Origin: Acidobacteriaceae bacterium
GTDB taxonomy: Bacteria > Acidobacteriota > Terriglobia > Terriglobales > Acidobacteriaceae
Length of the DNA: 8,170 bases
Direction of reading: 5' to 3'
Assembly (NCBI GenBank): GCA_003135315.1
Contig: PLBD01000296.1
Span: forward strand, 1 to 8,170
Shown: positions 1 to 6,184 of the stretch, one piece after another
How the letters are laid out: each line of letters begins with the position of its first letter
Numbering within the stretch: position 1 is the stretch's first letter
Position numbers and translations under genes: made by a program
The notes under the pieces: model-generated
The model's database searches: none
The model's input: only the letters and a program-made list of their open reading frames with translations
Told to the model about the DNA's origin: nothing

Positions 1-427
1 CGGGATGAATGTTGCAGAAGATGAACGAAACTCCTTCGCGGTCGAAGTGCACGGTGCGCGAAGTGCCTGCCTCGTAGAGTCCCAGGTCGAAGCGCTTGCC
101 GTTAAACAGCGAAAACACATTGTGGAACCAGGGATCGTGATTGGGAAAATCGACGGTCGAGCCTCGCGTCACTACCAGCAGATGGGGCTCAAAGGTCTTG
201 TTCTTCTGGGCCAGCACGGCATGCATCGGCGCCACCGGCGTGGAGTCGGACATGGGCGACAGCCAGACGACGGTGGCGATGGCCGGCGACGAGTTGGCAC
301 CGCCTTCAAGGGACACGTTGCCTGTGACCGCGATCCCCTGCGCGCAACAGATTCTGGCGGCGGCGAGGTAGCATACCATCACCAGCAGCAGGGCCCGCGG
401 TCTCGAGATGCACAGCCGTGCCCTCAG
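1..427 (-). CDS. Secreted cupredoxin-domain (plastocyanin-like) protein, partial at the window edge
   Basis: This open frame runs off the left edge after 142 codons. It reads as a secreted protein: an Arg-rich start, a hydrophobic stretch ALLLVMVCYLAAA (residues 12-24), then a beta-rich domain. Residues 96-107 contain NHDPWFHNVFSL and residues 135-142 contain FIFCNIHP. These are the His (H102) and Cys-x-x-His (C138, H141) ligands of a type-1 copper site; the expected axial Met would lie just beyond the edge. The pattern matches short periplasmic cupredoxins often annotated as plastocyanin-like or 'methylamine utilization' proteins, which carry electrons or bind copper. It follows the porin-like gene with a stop/start overlap and is probably the last-seen gene of the operon. 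The start is uncertain: there is no ATG, GTG or TTG upstream of the signal sequence, so CTG at 427 (overlapping the previous TGA) is proposed. GTG at 382 or ATG at 379 would leave a poor, uncharged signal peptide. The fold is confident; the electron partner is unknown. Confidence 0.8.
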   Translation of the reverse strand, partial: MRARLCISRPRALLLVMVCYLAAARICCAQGIAVTGNVSLEGGANSSPAIATVVWLSPMSDSTPVAPMHAVLAQKNKTFEPHLLVVTRGSTVDFPNHDPWFHNVFSLFNGKRFDLGLYEAGTSRTVHFDREGVSFIFCNIHP

Positions 428-2016
428 AATAATACCCCCACCGACATGTTGACCTGGTCAGCCTGATAGCTGTTGTCGTAAATGGTAAAGGTGCGCAAGC
501 GGAGAAACTCCATCGACAACAGTAAGTCAGAACGCGGCCGGTAGATCACATTGCCGAAAGCCCCGCGGTTCGCGGTGAAGTAGGGCGGCGCGTAACCGTA
601 GCTGTTGACGTCCTCGCTGAAATAGCGGATTTCGGAGGCGAACGGGCTGTCCTGCCCGAACGCGCCGTTGAATTCCAGCTTCGGGGTCGCACGAAACTTC
701 AGTTGTGCCCAGCCGCCGACGACATTCAACGGATCAACCTCGGTGCTGGGATCGGAGAGCATCCCGTCAAAGAGAACGCTGCGTCCGAGGGCAGCGCCAA
801 AACCGCCGATGGCTGCTCCGCGATAAAATTCGCTGCTCAGCACGAAGCGCCGGCCGAGGGGCAGATTGGCGTCCATGGTGCCGGCCCATCCGTTGACGAT
901 GCGGCCGTAGCTCCAGTTCTGGCGGCTGTAGTATCCCCCTGCGCCGACGGTGAAGGTCTGCCCAAAGAACGGATGCGAGTACGCCACGCGCGCCGCATAC
1001 GCGGGCTGGCGGGACTGCTCTCCGGCGGAGGGAGTGCGATACCAGGTGTAGCTACCATAACCGGGGACCTCTCCAGTCAGGGGATCGAGGAATCCGCCCT
1101 GGAGCGTGAGCGTGGAATCGCCGCCGATGGCGAAACGATGCTCGACGCGCAATTGCGGCGTCCAAGCCCAGAGATTGCCTGCTGAGGAGAGCGGCGGAAC
1201 GATGACCGAGGCAAACGAAGTAGGGCTGAGCGGCGACAGGAATAACTGGTCCTGGCCCGCGATGACGGAGGTAGTTTTCCAGTCAAGCCGGACTGCCGCA
1301 GTGCGGAGTTGCACCAGGCCGGCATCCACGCCGTTGTTCGTGGCCGGCAATCCGCCGCCGAAATCGAAATTGATGCTGGCGCTGGTGCGTGCGCCCCAGA
1401 TCTCCGGACCGAAAGTCTCGAGACCGAGGATGGACTGCCGCAGCGTTCCGCCCACCGAGCCCGACGAGTTGCCGGGATACGACGGCGCGGCAAAGGTGGG
1501 TACGTCCTGGTTGTCTACCTGGCCGCTGTTGCCAAAAAGATTGAACAGCACGATGCCCGACAGCCGGACCCTGTACTTGGAAGCGCTTTCCACTTTGGTT
1601 TGATACTGGTCGTCGACCTTTCCGGAGAGCAATTGCTGGTCCTCCTCGACGTGGTCCAGCCGCTGCTCCAATTGGGCGATAGTGGCGCCGCCGTAGGCCG
1701 GGGATGGCTCGTCAGCGGTTGCGTTCTCGGCGGCGCTGTGCCGCGCTTCCAACTCCTCGCGCAGACGCGTGATCTCGGCGCGGCTGGCAACCGTCTGCTG
1801 CTGCAATTGCAACACCAGGTCTTTCAGCTCATGGACCTGGCCTTGCAACGCTTGCAAGGCGGCAGTGTCGCCGCTGTTCTGTGGCTGAGTCTGGGCGGCG
1901 CAGGAGCATGCCAGCAGCAATCCAAGCCAAAGCACGCGCAGCGCCAGTGTCAAAGTAGAAGGCTTGCTTCGGTCTTCATTGCGGCGGAAGAGTCGGGCAC
2001 AGCAGAAGTCATTCAT
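424..2016 (-). CDS. Outer-membrane porin-like beta-barrel protein with N-terminal coiled coil
   Basis: The product is 530 residues long. Residues 1-42 form a long signal peptide with hydrophobic core LALRVLWLGLLLA and a probable cut near CAAQ. Residues 50-92 and about 113-140 are heptad-like coiled coil rich in Leu, Gln and Glu. From about residue 148 on, alternating polar/aromatic strands with Gly/Tyr/Trp-rich turns run to the end, and the last residue is Phe (SVGVLF), the usual signal for outer-membrane barrel assembly. A periplasmic coiled coil followed by a barrel resembles trimeric porins of the DcaP type; that family call is inference. The frame is open back to 2112 inside the kinase gene, but the ATG at 2016 is chosen because a strong ribosome-binding site lies 6 nt upstream and the signal peptide follows directly. 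It lies 55 bp after the kinase and overlaps the cupredoxin start, so the channel may serve the same envelope response. Substrate unknown. Confidence 0.82.
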   Translation of the reverse strand: MNDFCCARLFRRNEDRSKPSTLTLALRVLWLGLLLACSCAAQTQPQNSGDTAALQALQGQVHELKDLVLQLQQQTVASRAEITRLREELEARHSAAENATADEPSPAYGGATIAQLEQRLDHVEEDQQLLSGKVDDQYQTKVESASKYRVRLSGIVLFNLFGNSGQVDNQDVPTFAAPSYPGNSSGSVGGTLRQSILGLETFGPEIWGARTSASINFDFGGGLPATNNGVDAGLVQLRTAAVRLDWKTTSVIAGQDQLFLSPLSPTSFASVIVPPLSSAGNLWAWTPQLRVEHRFAIGGDSTLTLQGGFLDPLTGEVPGYGSYTWYRTPSAGEQSRQPAYAARVAYSHPFFGQTFTVGAGGYYSRQNWSYGRIVNGWAGTMDANLPLGRRFVLSSEFYRGAAIGGFGAALGRSVLFDGMLSDPSTEVDPLNVVGGWAQLKFRATPKLEFNGAFGQDSPFASEIRYFSEDVNSYGYAPPYFTANRGAFGNVIYRPRSDLLLSMEFLRLRTFTIYDNSYQADQVNMSVGVLF

Positions 2017-2020
2017 GTCG

Positions 2021-2028
2021 CACCTCTC
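2021..2028 (-). promoter_or_regulatory. Ribosome-binding site that fixes the porin-like gene start
   Basis: GAGAGGTG on the minus strand contains GAGGTG, complementary to the 16S rRNA tail, and lies 4 nt (6 nt counted from AGAGG) before the ATG at 2016. The in-frame ATG farther upstream at 2112 sits inside the kinase gene, so this site supports the shorter protein. Confidence 0.75.
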
Positions 2029-2071
2029 TGCAATCAAGTTACCCGGAGAGTCAGAAGTGGCGAACCAACCG

Positions 2072-3865
2072 TTAAGTGGTGAATGGTTGCGAAGCGTCGG
2101 CGAAGCGACCATTTGTGGCAGCCGCCTTCTTGTTGCAAAGCCGCGGCAATACGATTTCCATCACCGTGCGTCCCGGCATCGAGCTTTCCAGACACAGGCT
2201 GCCATTGTGGTCCTGCACGATTTTCTGCGCAATCGTGAGACCGAGTCCCGTGCCGTTCTCCTTGCCGTGGCTGACGAAGGGGTCGAACAGTCTGTCGCGG
2301 ATGGAGAATTCTACTCCGGGACCGTCATCGGTGACCTGAATTCTTACGTCGCCGTTCTGCTCGGCCACGGTCACGCCAACGTGACCGCCGCCGGCCTGGC
2401 CGGCCTGCGCGGCCTGACAGCCGTTCAGCAGCAGGTTGTAGAAGACGCGCTCCATCTTGCGGGGATCGAACTGCGCGTGGTGCAGGCCCGGAGAGTCGAT
2501 AGCGACGGTAATGCGCTGGAACAGCCGGTCCGAGCGCACGAGATCGATGGCCCGGCTGATGGTCCTTTCCACCGGCGTTTCTATCACACTCAGAGATTCG
2601 GCGGGGCGCGACAGCTCCAGCAGAGAATCGACGAGATCGGTGAGCCGGTTTACGGCGACGCGGATTTCCTGGTAGAGCTCCTCGCGCTGCGCGGGGCTCA
2701 GGTCAGCGTCGGCCAGAAACTCGGCGTTTGCCAGCACGGCGGTGAGGGGATGCCGCAAGTCATGGGAAATGGAGCTGGCCATTCTGCCGATGGTGGCCAA
2801 ACGTTCGGAGTCGAGCAAGCGCTGTTGCGCCTGGCGAAGGCTGTCGCGCATCCGGGAGAAGGACTCGGTGAGCTCGGCCACTTCGCTGACCGCGGGCGCC
2901 TGGAGCGGATACACGAAATCTCCCCCGCCCAGCGCGCGCACGCCGTCGACCAGTTTCTCCAGGGGCCGGGTGAAGGTGCCCGCGATGAGATACACCAGCA
3001 GGCTGCCGCCGAGGACGGCTCCCAGCCCGACCGCCAGCAGCAGATGGCGAAGATGGTTCAGAAAAGCAGTGGCCTGATCGTAAGATTTCATCACGATGAT
3101 GGTCACTTGCGGCGACTCATCCGGGTCCAGGGTCAGGGCTGAAACGACGAAACTTTCCTTGCCGAGCTTCCAGTTTGCCCTTCCATCCGGGGCGGAAGTG
3201 GCCGCCAGTTGGGACTTCAATTCACCGCTCTGTTCCGGATTGAGCGTGGTCGCAACCACGGTATCGCCACTCAGGATGGCCACCTGGCTTGCGGCCACCT
3301 GGCTGAGCTGGCGGGCCACGGCCTCGTTCATTTCATAACCCACGGCGACCACGCCCAGCAGCGCGTTGTCTGAGCGAGGGCCGAAGTAGATTGGGGCCAA
3401 AACAACTTCGTAGAGATGTCCGCCGGCAAACCACCATTGCAAAGGCTCGTTGAGAGAGCCGCGACTGTTCAGCAGCAGCTGCGCCTGCTCGCGGGAAATG
3501 CCGGGAGACTTGGTGTGAAAGCCAACGAACTGGTTGGCGGGATCCAGCAAGGCGAACAGGTCGCCGCCGGAGAGATAAAACATCTCCCGCGAGCCATCCT
3601 GAATAGTGGGGGCGTGGCGCGAGGTCATGAGCGCCTTGAGGCTGGGAAGATCGGCCATCAATTCCGCCAGGCGCGCCAATTCCACCTCGCGCTCCCGCTG
3701 TAGATTGCGAAAAGTCTCGACCGAATCGGCCAGATCGCCGCTGAGTCCGCCGCGGACATGATTGGCGACGGTGTGCTGGACAATGAGGAGCGATACGGCC
3801 GTGAGGCCGGCCGAGGTCAGCAGCATGGCGATGAGAAACTTGGTACGCAGCCGTAATCTACCCAT
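2072..3865 (-). CDS. Membrane sensor histidine kinase (HAMP, HisKA, HATPase)
   Basis: The 597-residue product is an orthodox two-component sensor kinase. Membrane helix 1 is about residues 9-30 and helix 2 about 274-297. Between them lies a periplasmic domain of about 240 residues, with size and position of a Cache-like sensor, though its ligand cannot be read. HAMP follows at about 297-350. The dimerisation/phosphoacceptor segment holds ISHDLRHPL, with the phosphorylated His at 368. The ATPase domain shows the N box (NLLLNG, N477/N481), the G1 box DDGPG (513-517), the F box LFDPF (526-530) and the G2 box GTGLGL (538-543). It autophosphorylates His and passes the phosphate to the response regulator encoded 24 bp upstream. 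The start has a good ribosome-binding site, AAGGAA, before the ATG. The last 20 residues are a low-complexity tail beyond the ATPase fold. I see no PAS or receiver domain. Partnership with the adjacent regulator is inferred from gene order. Confidence 0.95.
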   Translation of the reverse strand: MGRLRLRTKFLIAMLLTSAGLTAVSLLIVQHTVANHVRGGLSGDLADSVETFRNLQREREVELARLAELMADLPSLKALMTSRHAPTIQDGSREMFYLSGGDLFALLDPANQFVGFHTKSPGISREQAQLLLNSRGSLNEPLQWWFAGGHLYEVVLAPIYFGPRSDNALLGVVAVGYEMNEAVARQLSQVAASQVAILSGDTVVATTLNPEQSGELKSQLAATSAPDGRANWKLGKESFVVSALTLDPDESPQVTIIVMKSYDQATAFLNHLRHLLLAVGLGAVLGGSLLVYLIAGTFTRPLEKLVDGVRALGGGDFVYPLQAPAVSEVAELTESFSRMRDSLRQAQQRLLDSERLATIGRMASSISHDLRHPLTAVLANAEFLADADLSPAQREELYQEIRVAVNRLTDLVDSLLELSRPAESLSVIETPVERTISRAIDLVRSDRLFQRITVAIDSPGLHHAQFDPRKMERVFYNLLLNGCQAAQAGQAGGGHVGVTVAEQNGDVRIQVTDDGPGVEFSIRDRLFDPFVSHGKENGTGLGLTIAQKIVQDHNGSLCLESSMPGRTVMEIVLPRLCNKKAAATNGRFADASQPFTT

Positions 3866-3889
3866 CGCCGTTTCCTTCCTTGACCGCGA

Positions 3890-4579
3890 TCAGCGGACAA
3901 ACTTATAGCCAGTCCCATGGACAGTACGGAAATGTACCGGATCGGTCGGGTCGTGTTCCAGCTTCTGCCGCAGCCGCAGGATGTGCGTGTCGACGGTGCG
4001 CGTGGTGGGATAGTTCTGATAGCCCCACACCTCATTCAGCAGCTCGGTACGGGAGATGGCACGCTCCTGGTTGTTCAGGAAGAAGCGCAGCATCTTGAAC
4101 TCCTGGGGCGTAAGCGGGATAAGCTGCCCGCTACGGTGCAACTCCATCCGCGAGAAGTCCACCTCCACATCGTCAAAGCTGAAGGCCTCCAACTTATCGG
4201 ACGCCTGGTTCAGACGGCGCAGGGCGGCCCGCACGCGCGCCAGCAGCTCACGCGGGCTGAAAGGCTTGGTGACGTAATCGTCAGCCCCAAGCTCCAGCAG
4301 AAGTACCTTGTCCAGGACGTCGCTGGCCGCGCTCAAGACGAGTATAGGAACGTTGGAGCTTTCGTGCTTGATTTCGCGGCAAAGGTCCTGGCCAGACTTG
4401 CCCGGCAACCGCAAGTCGAGAATCACCAGCCGGGGCATGGTGGCGCGGAAGGTTTCCATCGCCGTCATGCCATCGGAAGCAATCGACACATCGAATCCCG
4501 CGGACTCGAAGGTCCGCCGCAAGGCGCGCTGTACCGCCGCGTCGTCCTCGATGACAAGGATTTTCTCCATAGTGGCCAT
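3890..4579 (-). CDS. OmpR/PhoB-family response regulator
   Basis: The 229-residue product has a receiver domain (residues 4-120) and a winged-helix DNA-binding domain (about 130-229). The receiver has the acidic pocket E11-D12-D13, phosphoacceptor D55 in LVILDLRLPG, switch residues S83 and Y102, and the K105-P106 pair in DYVTKPF. The C-terminal domain shows LTPQEFKMLRFF, the recognition-helix region TVDTHILRLRQKLE and the closing HGTGYKFV hairpin, all standard for the OmpR/PhoB class. It is the first gene of the minus-strand operon and should receive phosphate from the downstream kinase. ATG at 4570 (protein starting MEKILVIEDD) is an equally good start: neither ATG has a strong ribosome-binding site and family members usually begin close to the first beta strand. 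Targets are unknown, but a direct repeat at 4633-4655 suggests it may control its own operon. Confidence 0.95.
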   Translation of the reverse strand: MATMEKILVIEDDAAVQRALRRTFESAGFDVSIASDGMTAMETFRATMPRLVILDLRLPGKSGQDLCREIKHESSNVPILVLSAASDVLDKVLLLELGADDYVTKPFSPRELLARVRAALRRLNQASDKLEAFSFDDVEVDFSRMELHRSGQLIPLTPQEFKMLRFFLNNQERAISRTELLNEVWGYQNYPTTRTVDTHILRLRQKLEHDPTDPVHFRTVHGTGYKFVR

Positions 4580-4601
4580 TCCGTTGGTGCCGCATCTACA
4601 G

Positions 4602-4628
4602 CTAATAACAGTTCAAAGTGGCAGTCAA
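4602..4628 (-). promoter_or_regulatory. Candidate sigma70-type promoter for the two-component operon
   Basis: On the minus strand TTGACT (4628-4623, five of six to consensus) is followed after 15 bp by TATTAG (4607-4602, four of six). Transcription would start near 4595, giving a leader of about 16-25 nt. Spacing is short and the -10 weak, as expected for an activator-dependent promoter. This is prediction by eye. Confidence 0.4.
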
Positions 4629-4632
4629 CGGC

Positions 4633-4655
4633 CTGTTAACAAAACTGTGACAAAA
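4633..4655 (-). promoter_or_regulatory. 11-bp-period direct repeat, candidate response-regulator binding site
   Basis: Read on the minus strand, TTTTGTCACAG is directly followed by TTTTGTTAACAG: two head-to-tail half-sites with an 11-bp period, one helical turn. OmpR/PhoB-family dimers bind such direct repeats. On the plus strand the same bases read CTGTTAAC, AAAA, CTGTGAC, resembling but not matching a Pho box. The site ends 4 bp upstream of the proposed -35 of the regulator operon, the usual place for an activator. Binding by the adjacent regulator is inference. Confidence 0.45.
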
Positions 4656-4685
4656 ACACGCAGAAGTTACACTTCCCGGCGTGGG

Positions 4686-4712
4686 ATGACGGATTCGGAT
4701 ACCCCCTACAAT
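4686..4712 (+). promoter_or_regulatory. Candidate promoter for the ECF sigma factor gene
   Basis: TACAAT at 4707-4712 matches the sigma70 -10 box in five of six positions. ATGACG at 4686-4691, four of six to TTGACA, lies 15 bp upstream. The start site would be near 4719, about 26 nt before the sigma gene. No GGAAC-type ECF autoregulatory -35 box is seen, so the gene may not be self-activated. Weak spacing keeps confidence low. Confidence 0.35.
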
Positions 4713-4744
4713 ATTCTCACCCCCTCATTCGTCTACATGGGTGG

Positions 4745-5329
4745 ATGAACAGCGCGGCGAGTCTGGAGCGGATGGCACTCGAACAGGACCAGCGGATCTC
4801 CGAGGTGGTCAAGCGGGAGCGGTCCCGGCTGGGCAACTTCATCCGCCGCCGTGTGCCCGACCCGCGCGACGCCGAAGACATCCTGCAGGACGTGTTCTAC
4901 GAGCTGGTGGAGGCGAACCGGCTGCTGATGCCGATCGAGCATGTTACCGGCTGGCTGTTTCGCGTGGCACGCAATCGCATCACCGACCTGTTCCGCAAGA
5001 AGAAGCCGGAGAGCTTCAGCGAAGCGGCCGTGGCGGGCGAGGATGGCGAGCTGCTGCACCTGGAGGAGTTGCTGCCTTCGCCCGACGCCGGTCCGGACGC
5101 GCAGTACGCCCGCAACGTGCTGCTGGACGAACTGGAGGCCGCGCTGGACGAGTTGCCGGAGGAACAGCGCGAGGTGTTCGTGGCGCACGAGCTGGAAGGG
5201 CGCAGCTTCAAGGAGATTGCCGCCGCGACCGGGGTCAGCGTGAACACGCTGCTCTCGCGCAAACGGTATGCGGTGCTGCATCTGCGCCGGCAGCTTCAGG
5301 ACATTTACGACGAATTTACGAAAGCATGA
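4745..5329 (+). CDS. ECF-type (sigma70 family, group 4) RNA polymerase sigma factor
   Basis: The 194-residue product has the two-domain layout of an extracytoplasmic-function sigma factor. Region 2 spans about residues 25-90: RDAEDILQDVFYEL (41-54) is the core-binding helix and GWLFRVARNRITDLFRKKK (69-87) the -10 recognition part. A short acidic linker follows at 91-125. Region 4 spans about 125-185 and includes LPEEQREVFVAHELEG (137-152) and the helix-turn-helix FKEIAAATGVSVNTLLSRK (155-173) for -35 recognition. It directs RNA polymerase to a stress or envelope regulon that cannot be identified here. ATG 4745 has only a GGGTGG run directly before it; ATG 4772 (residue 10) has GGAG 3 nt upstream and is an alternative start. 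It is divergent from the two-component operon and probably translated together with the small membrane protein that follows. Length and motifs are normal for the family. Confidence 0.93.
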   Translation: MNSAASLERMALEQDQRISEVVKRERSRLGNFIRRRVPDPRDAEDILQDVFYELVEANRLLMPIEHVTGWLFRVARNRITDLFRKKKPESFSEAAVAGEDGELLHLEELLPSPDAGPDAQYARNVLLDELEAALDELPEEQREVFVAHELEGRSFKEIAAATGVSVNTLLSRKRYAVLHLRRQLQDIYDEFTKA

Positions 5330-5334
5330 GGGGA
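5329..5334 (+). promoter_or_regulatory. Ribosome-binding site for the small membrane protein
   Basis: AGGGGA lies 6 nt before ATG 5341 and overlaps the final base of the sigma factor stop codon. It favours 5341 over the in-frame ATG at 5326 and indicates tight translational linkage of the two genes. Confidence 0.6.
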
Positions 5335-5340
5335 CTGAAT

Positions 5341-5679
5341 ATGAGGAAGAAAATGATTTTTATGGTTCCGCTGGGGATTCTGGGGATGCTGCTGTTTATC
5401 TTCATCGGCGGCGAGATCGTACTGCACCTGTGGAACTGGCTGCTGCCGCCGCTCTTCGGCTGGCGCCTGATTACGTTCTGGCAGGCGTTGGGAATTCTGG
5501 CGCTGTGCCGGATACTGTTCGGCGGCTTCGGCGGCCGCGGCTTCCATCGCTCCAACTGGCGGCGGCGCATGGACGACCGGTGGCAGAACATGACGCCCGA
5601 GGAGCGGGAAAAATTCCGCCAGGGCATGCGGGGTAGGTGCGGAAGTTTTGGAGAACCTGCCAGTGAAACCAGGGCGTAG
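5341..5679 (+). CDS. Small two-helix membrane protein downstream of the sigma factor, possible sigma regulator
   Basis: I do not recognise a named family. The 112-residue product has two hydrophobic segments: about 6-29 (MVPLGILGMLLFIFIGG core) and about 42-62 (LITFWQALGILALCRILFGG). A Gly/Arg-rich linker follows, then a charged tail with MTPEEREKFRQGM (84-96), ending RCGSFGEPASETRA. Short proteins of this build, with an xTPEEREKF-type tail, are often found beside ECF sigma genes. The arrangement suggests membrane sequestration or signalling to the sigma factor, but there is no HxxxCxxC zinc anti-sigma motif. The start is set by AGGGGA 6 nt upstream of ATG 5341. An in-frame ATG at 5326, which overlaps the sigma stop as ATGA, would add five residues. 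It is co-directional and 11 bp after the sigma gene, so an operon is very likely. Function is inference from context only. Confidence 0.75.
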   Translation: MRKKMIFMVPLGILGMLLFIFIGGEIVLHLWNWLLPPLFGWRLITFWQALGILALCRILFGGFGGRGFHRSNWRRRMDDRWQNMTPEEREKFRQGMRGRCGSFGEPASETRA

Positions 5680-5687
5680 TGTGGCGG

Positions 5688-5790
5688 CGAAAAGCCCCGC
5701 CCTAGCCAAGAGACGGCTAGAACGGGGCACCCTCGCAATCGAAAATCCCCGCCCCAAGCAAAACCGGCTTGGACGGGGCACCCGCGCGAG
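5688..5790. repeat. Two tandem copies of a 52-bp GC-rich hairpin element (REP-like)
   Basis: Copy 1 starts with CGAAAAGCCCCGCCC at 5688 and copy 2 with CGAAAATCCCCGCCCC at 5740, a period of 52 bp; both end in ACGGGGCACCC. Each is an imperfect inverted repeat. Copy 1 pairs 5694-5707 with 5715-5728 around a 7-nt loop; copy 2 pairs CCCCG and CCAAGC at 5747-5759 with GCTTGG and CGGGG at 5767-5778. The inner stem sequences differ between copies yet remain paired (TAGCC/GGCTA versus CCAAGC/GCTTGG), so the structure is kept while the sequence changes. On the minus strand each stem is followed by TTTT. On the plus strand no T-run follows, so a classical terminator for the sigma operon is not supported, though the hairpins may protect the mRNA end. 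From 5791 to 5847 I see nothing recognisable. Confidence 0.7.
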
Positions 5791-5847
5791 CTTGCTTCCA
5801 ATTCGGGAATCTGGGCCTAAGAAAGAACGGTTGCCTCCCCTTATTAG

Positions 5848-5875
5848 TTGACCTTTCCTAACCTGGCGTTACAGT
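5848..5875 (+). promoter_or_regulatory. Candidate promoter for the GloVer-repeat genes
   Basis: TTGACC (5848-5853, five of six) and TACAGT (5870-5875, four of six) are separated by 16 bp. The start site would fall near 5882, right at the base of the first leader hairpin, leaving an untranslated leader of about 185 nt. Prediction by eye. Confidence 0.45.
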
Positions 5876-5883
5876 TCGAGATA

Positions 5884-6065
5884 GAGCGCACAACTTCTGA
5901 TGAACGCCAGCGCCCGCCTGTGCGCTTGGTGAGCGGGTAAAGCTATGGCAGGCAAGATCGGTCTGCCGCCGGCTCACCGTTCCCGATTGTTGAGCCCCAC
6001 ACGGCTCCGCTCTCCGCTCCTCTGGATCGTCGGGGAAAGCGGTTGGCACCACGGAGGATTTTCTA
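5884..6065 (+). other. Structured 5' leader upstream of the first GloVer gene
   Basis: This gene-free stretch of about 180 nt holds several strong stems. Stem A pairs AGCGCACA (5885-5892) with TGTGCGCT (5919-5926). Stem B pairs GGTGAGC (5928-5934) with GCTCACC (5972-5978) and encloses GGCAGGC/GTCTGCC (5947-5953 with 5961-5967, 7-nt loop). Stem C pairs GAGCC (5992-5996) with GGCTC (6003-6007). Two tandem CTCCGCT heptamers (6005-6018) each contain CTCCG, which can pair with CGGAG (6052-6056) of the ribosome-binding site. Alternative pairings such as CCCGC (5913-5917) with GCGGG (5933-5937) would break stems A and B. It may be a regulatory RNA leader, but I could not match it to a known riboswitch class, and GC-rich DNA forms stems easily. 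Confidence 0.4.
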
Positions 6066-6184
6066 ATGACGAAACTACGGACTCATAGATTGTTTTCTCT
6101 CTTGCCGGCACACAGCCGGAACGCGAGCAGTTTAGAGAAGCTTAGCTTGCCGGCGATGATCTGCATCGTCGTTTTGTTTTGTGC
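6053..6184 (+). repeat. Duplicated 5' module, first copy (ribosome-binding site plus signal-peptide code)
   Basis: This segment is repeated at 7401-7530. The ribosome-binding site GGAGGATT is shared, 6066-6095 is identical to 7412-7441, and 6131-6184 is identical to 7477-7530 (54 nt). The 35 nt between these blocks have diverged. It marks the two genes as duplicates and gives two homologous blocks about 1.35 kb apart. Confidence 0.8.

Noticed and set aside
5..466. Plus-strand open frame at the left edge
   Set aside because: The opposite strand encodes a clear cupredoxin copper-site motif in frame; the plus-strand protein is low-complexity Arg/Gly/His-rich.
1880..2016. Lipoprotein signal in the porin-like protein (LLAC, ACSC)
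   Set aside because: The lipobox is imperfect, and a barrel ending in Phe is expected to be processed by the ordinary signal peptidase after CAAQ.
1964..3142. Long plus-strand open frame (392 codons) opposite the histidine kinase, with similar ones at 1309-2082 and 3917-4639
   Set aside because: They are antisense to genes with full, intact motifs, show no family features, and are expected from GC-rich codon bias in the true minus-strand genes.
4633..4655. True Pho box (phosphate regulon)
   Set aside because: The CTGT elements are 12 bp apart rather than 11 and several consensus bases differ; no phosphate genes are nearby. Only a generic OmpR/PhoB-type repeat is claimed.
4741..5340. Longer version of the small membrane protein starting at GTG 4741 inside the sigma gene
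   Set aside because: The upstream part is out of frame with the sigma factor and is Arg/Ala/Gly-rich shadow sequence; a good ribosome-binding site precedes ATG 5341.
5694..5779. Rho-independent terminator for the sigma factor operon
   Set aside because: On the plus strand the hairpins are followed by CACCC with no T-run; only the minus strand shows a short TTTT, and no minus-strand gene ends there.
5928..5978. c-di-GMP-I (GEMM) or cobalamin riboswitch
   Set aside because: Only short stretches look similar; the paired hairpins, tetraloop and receptor of GEMM and the B12 box are not found.
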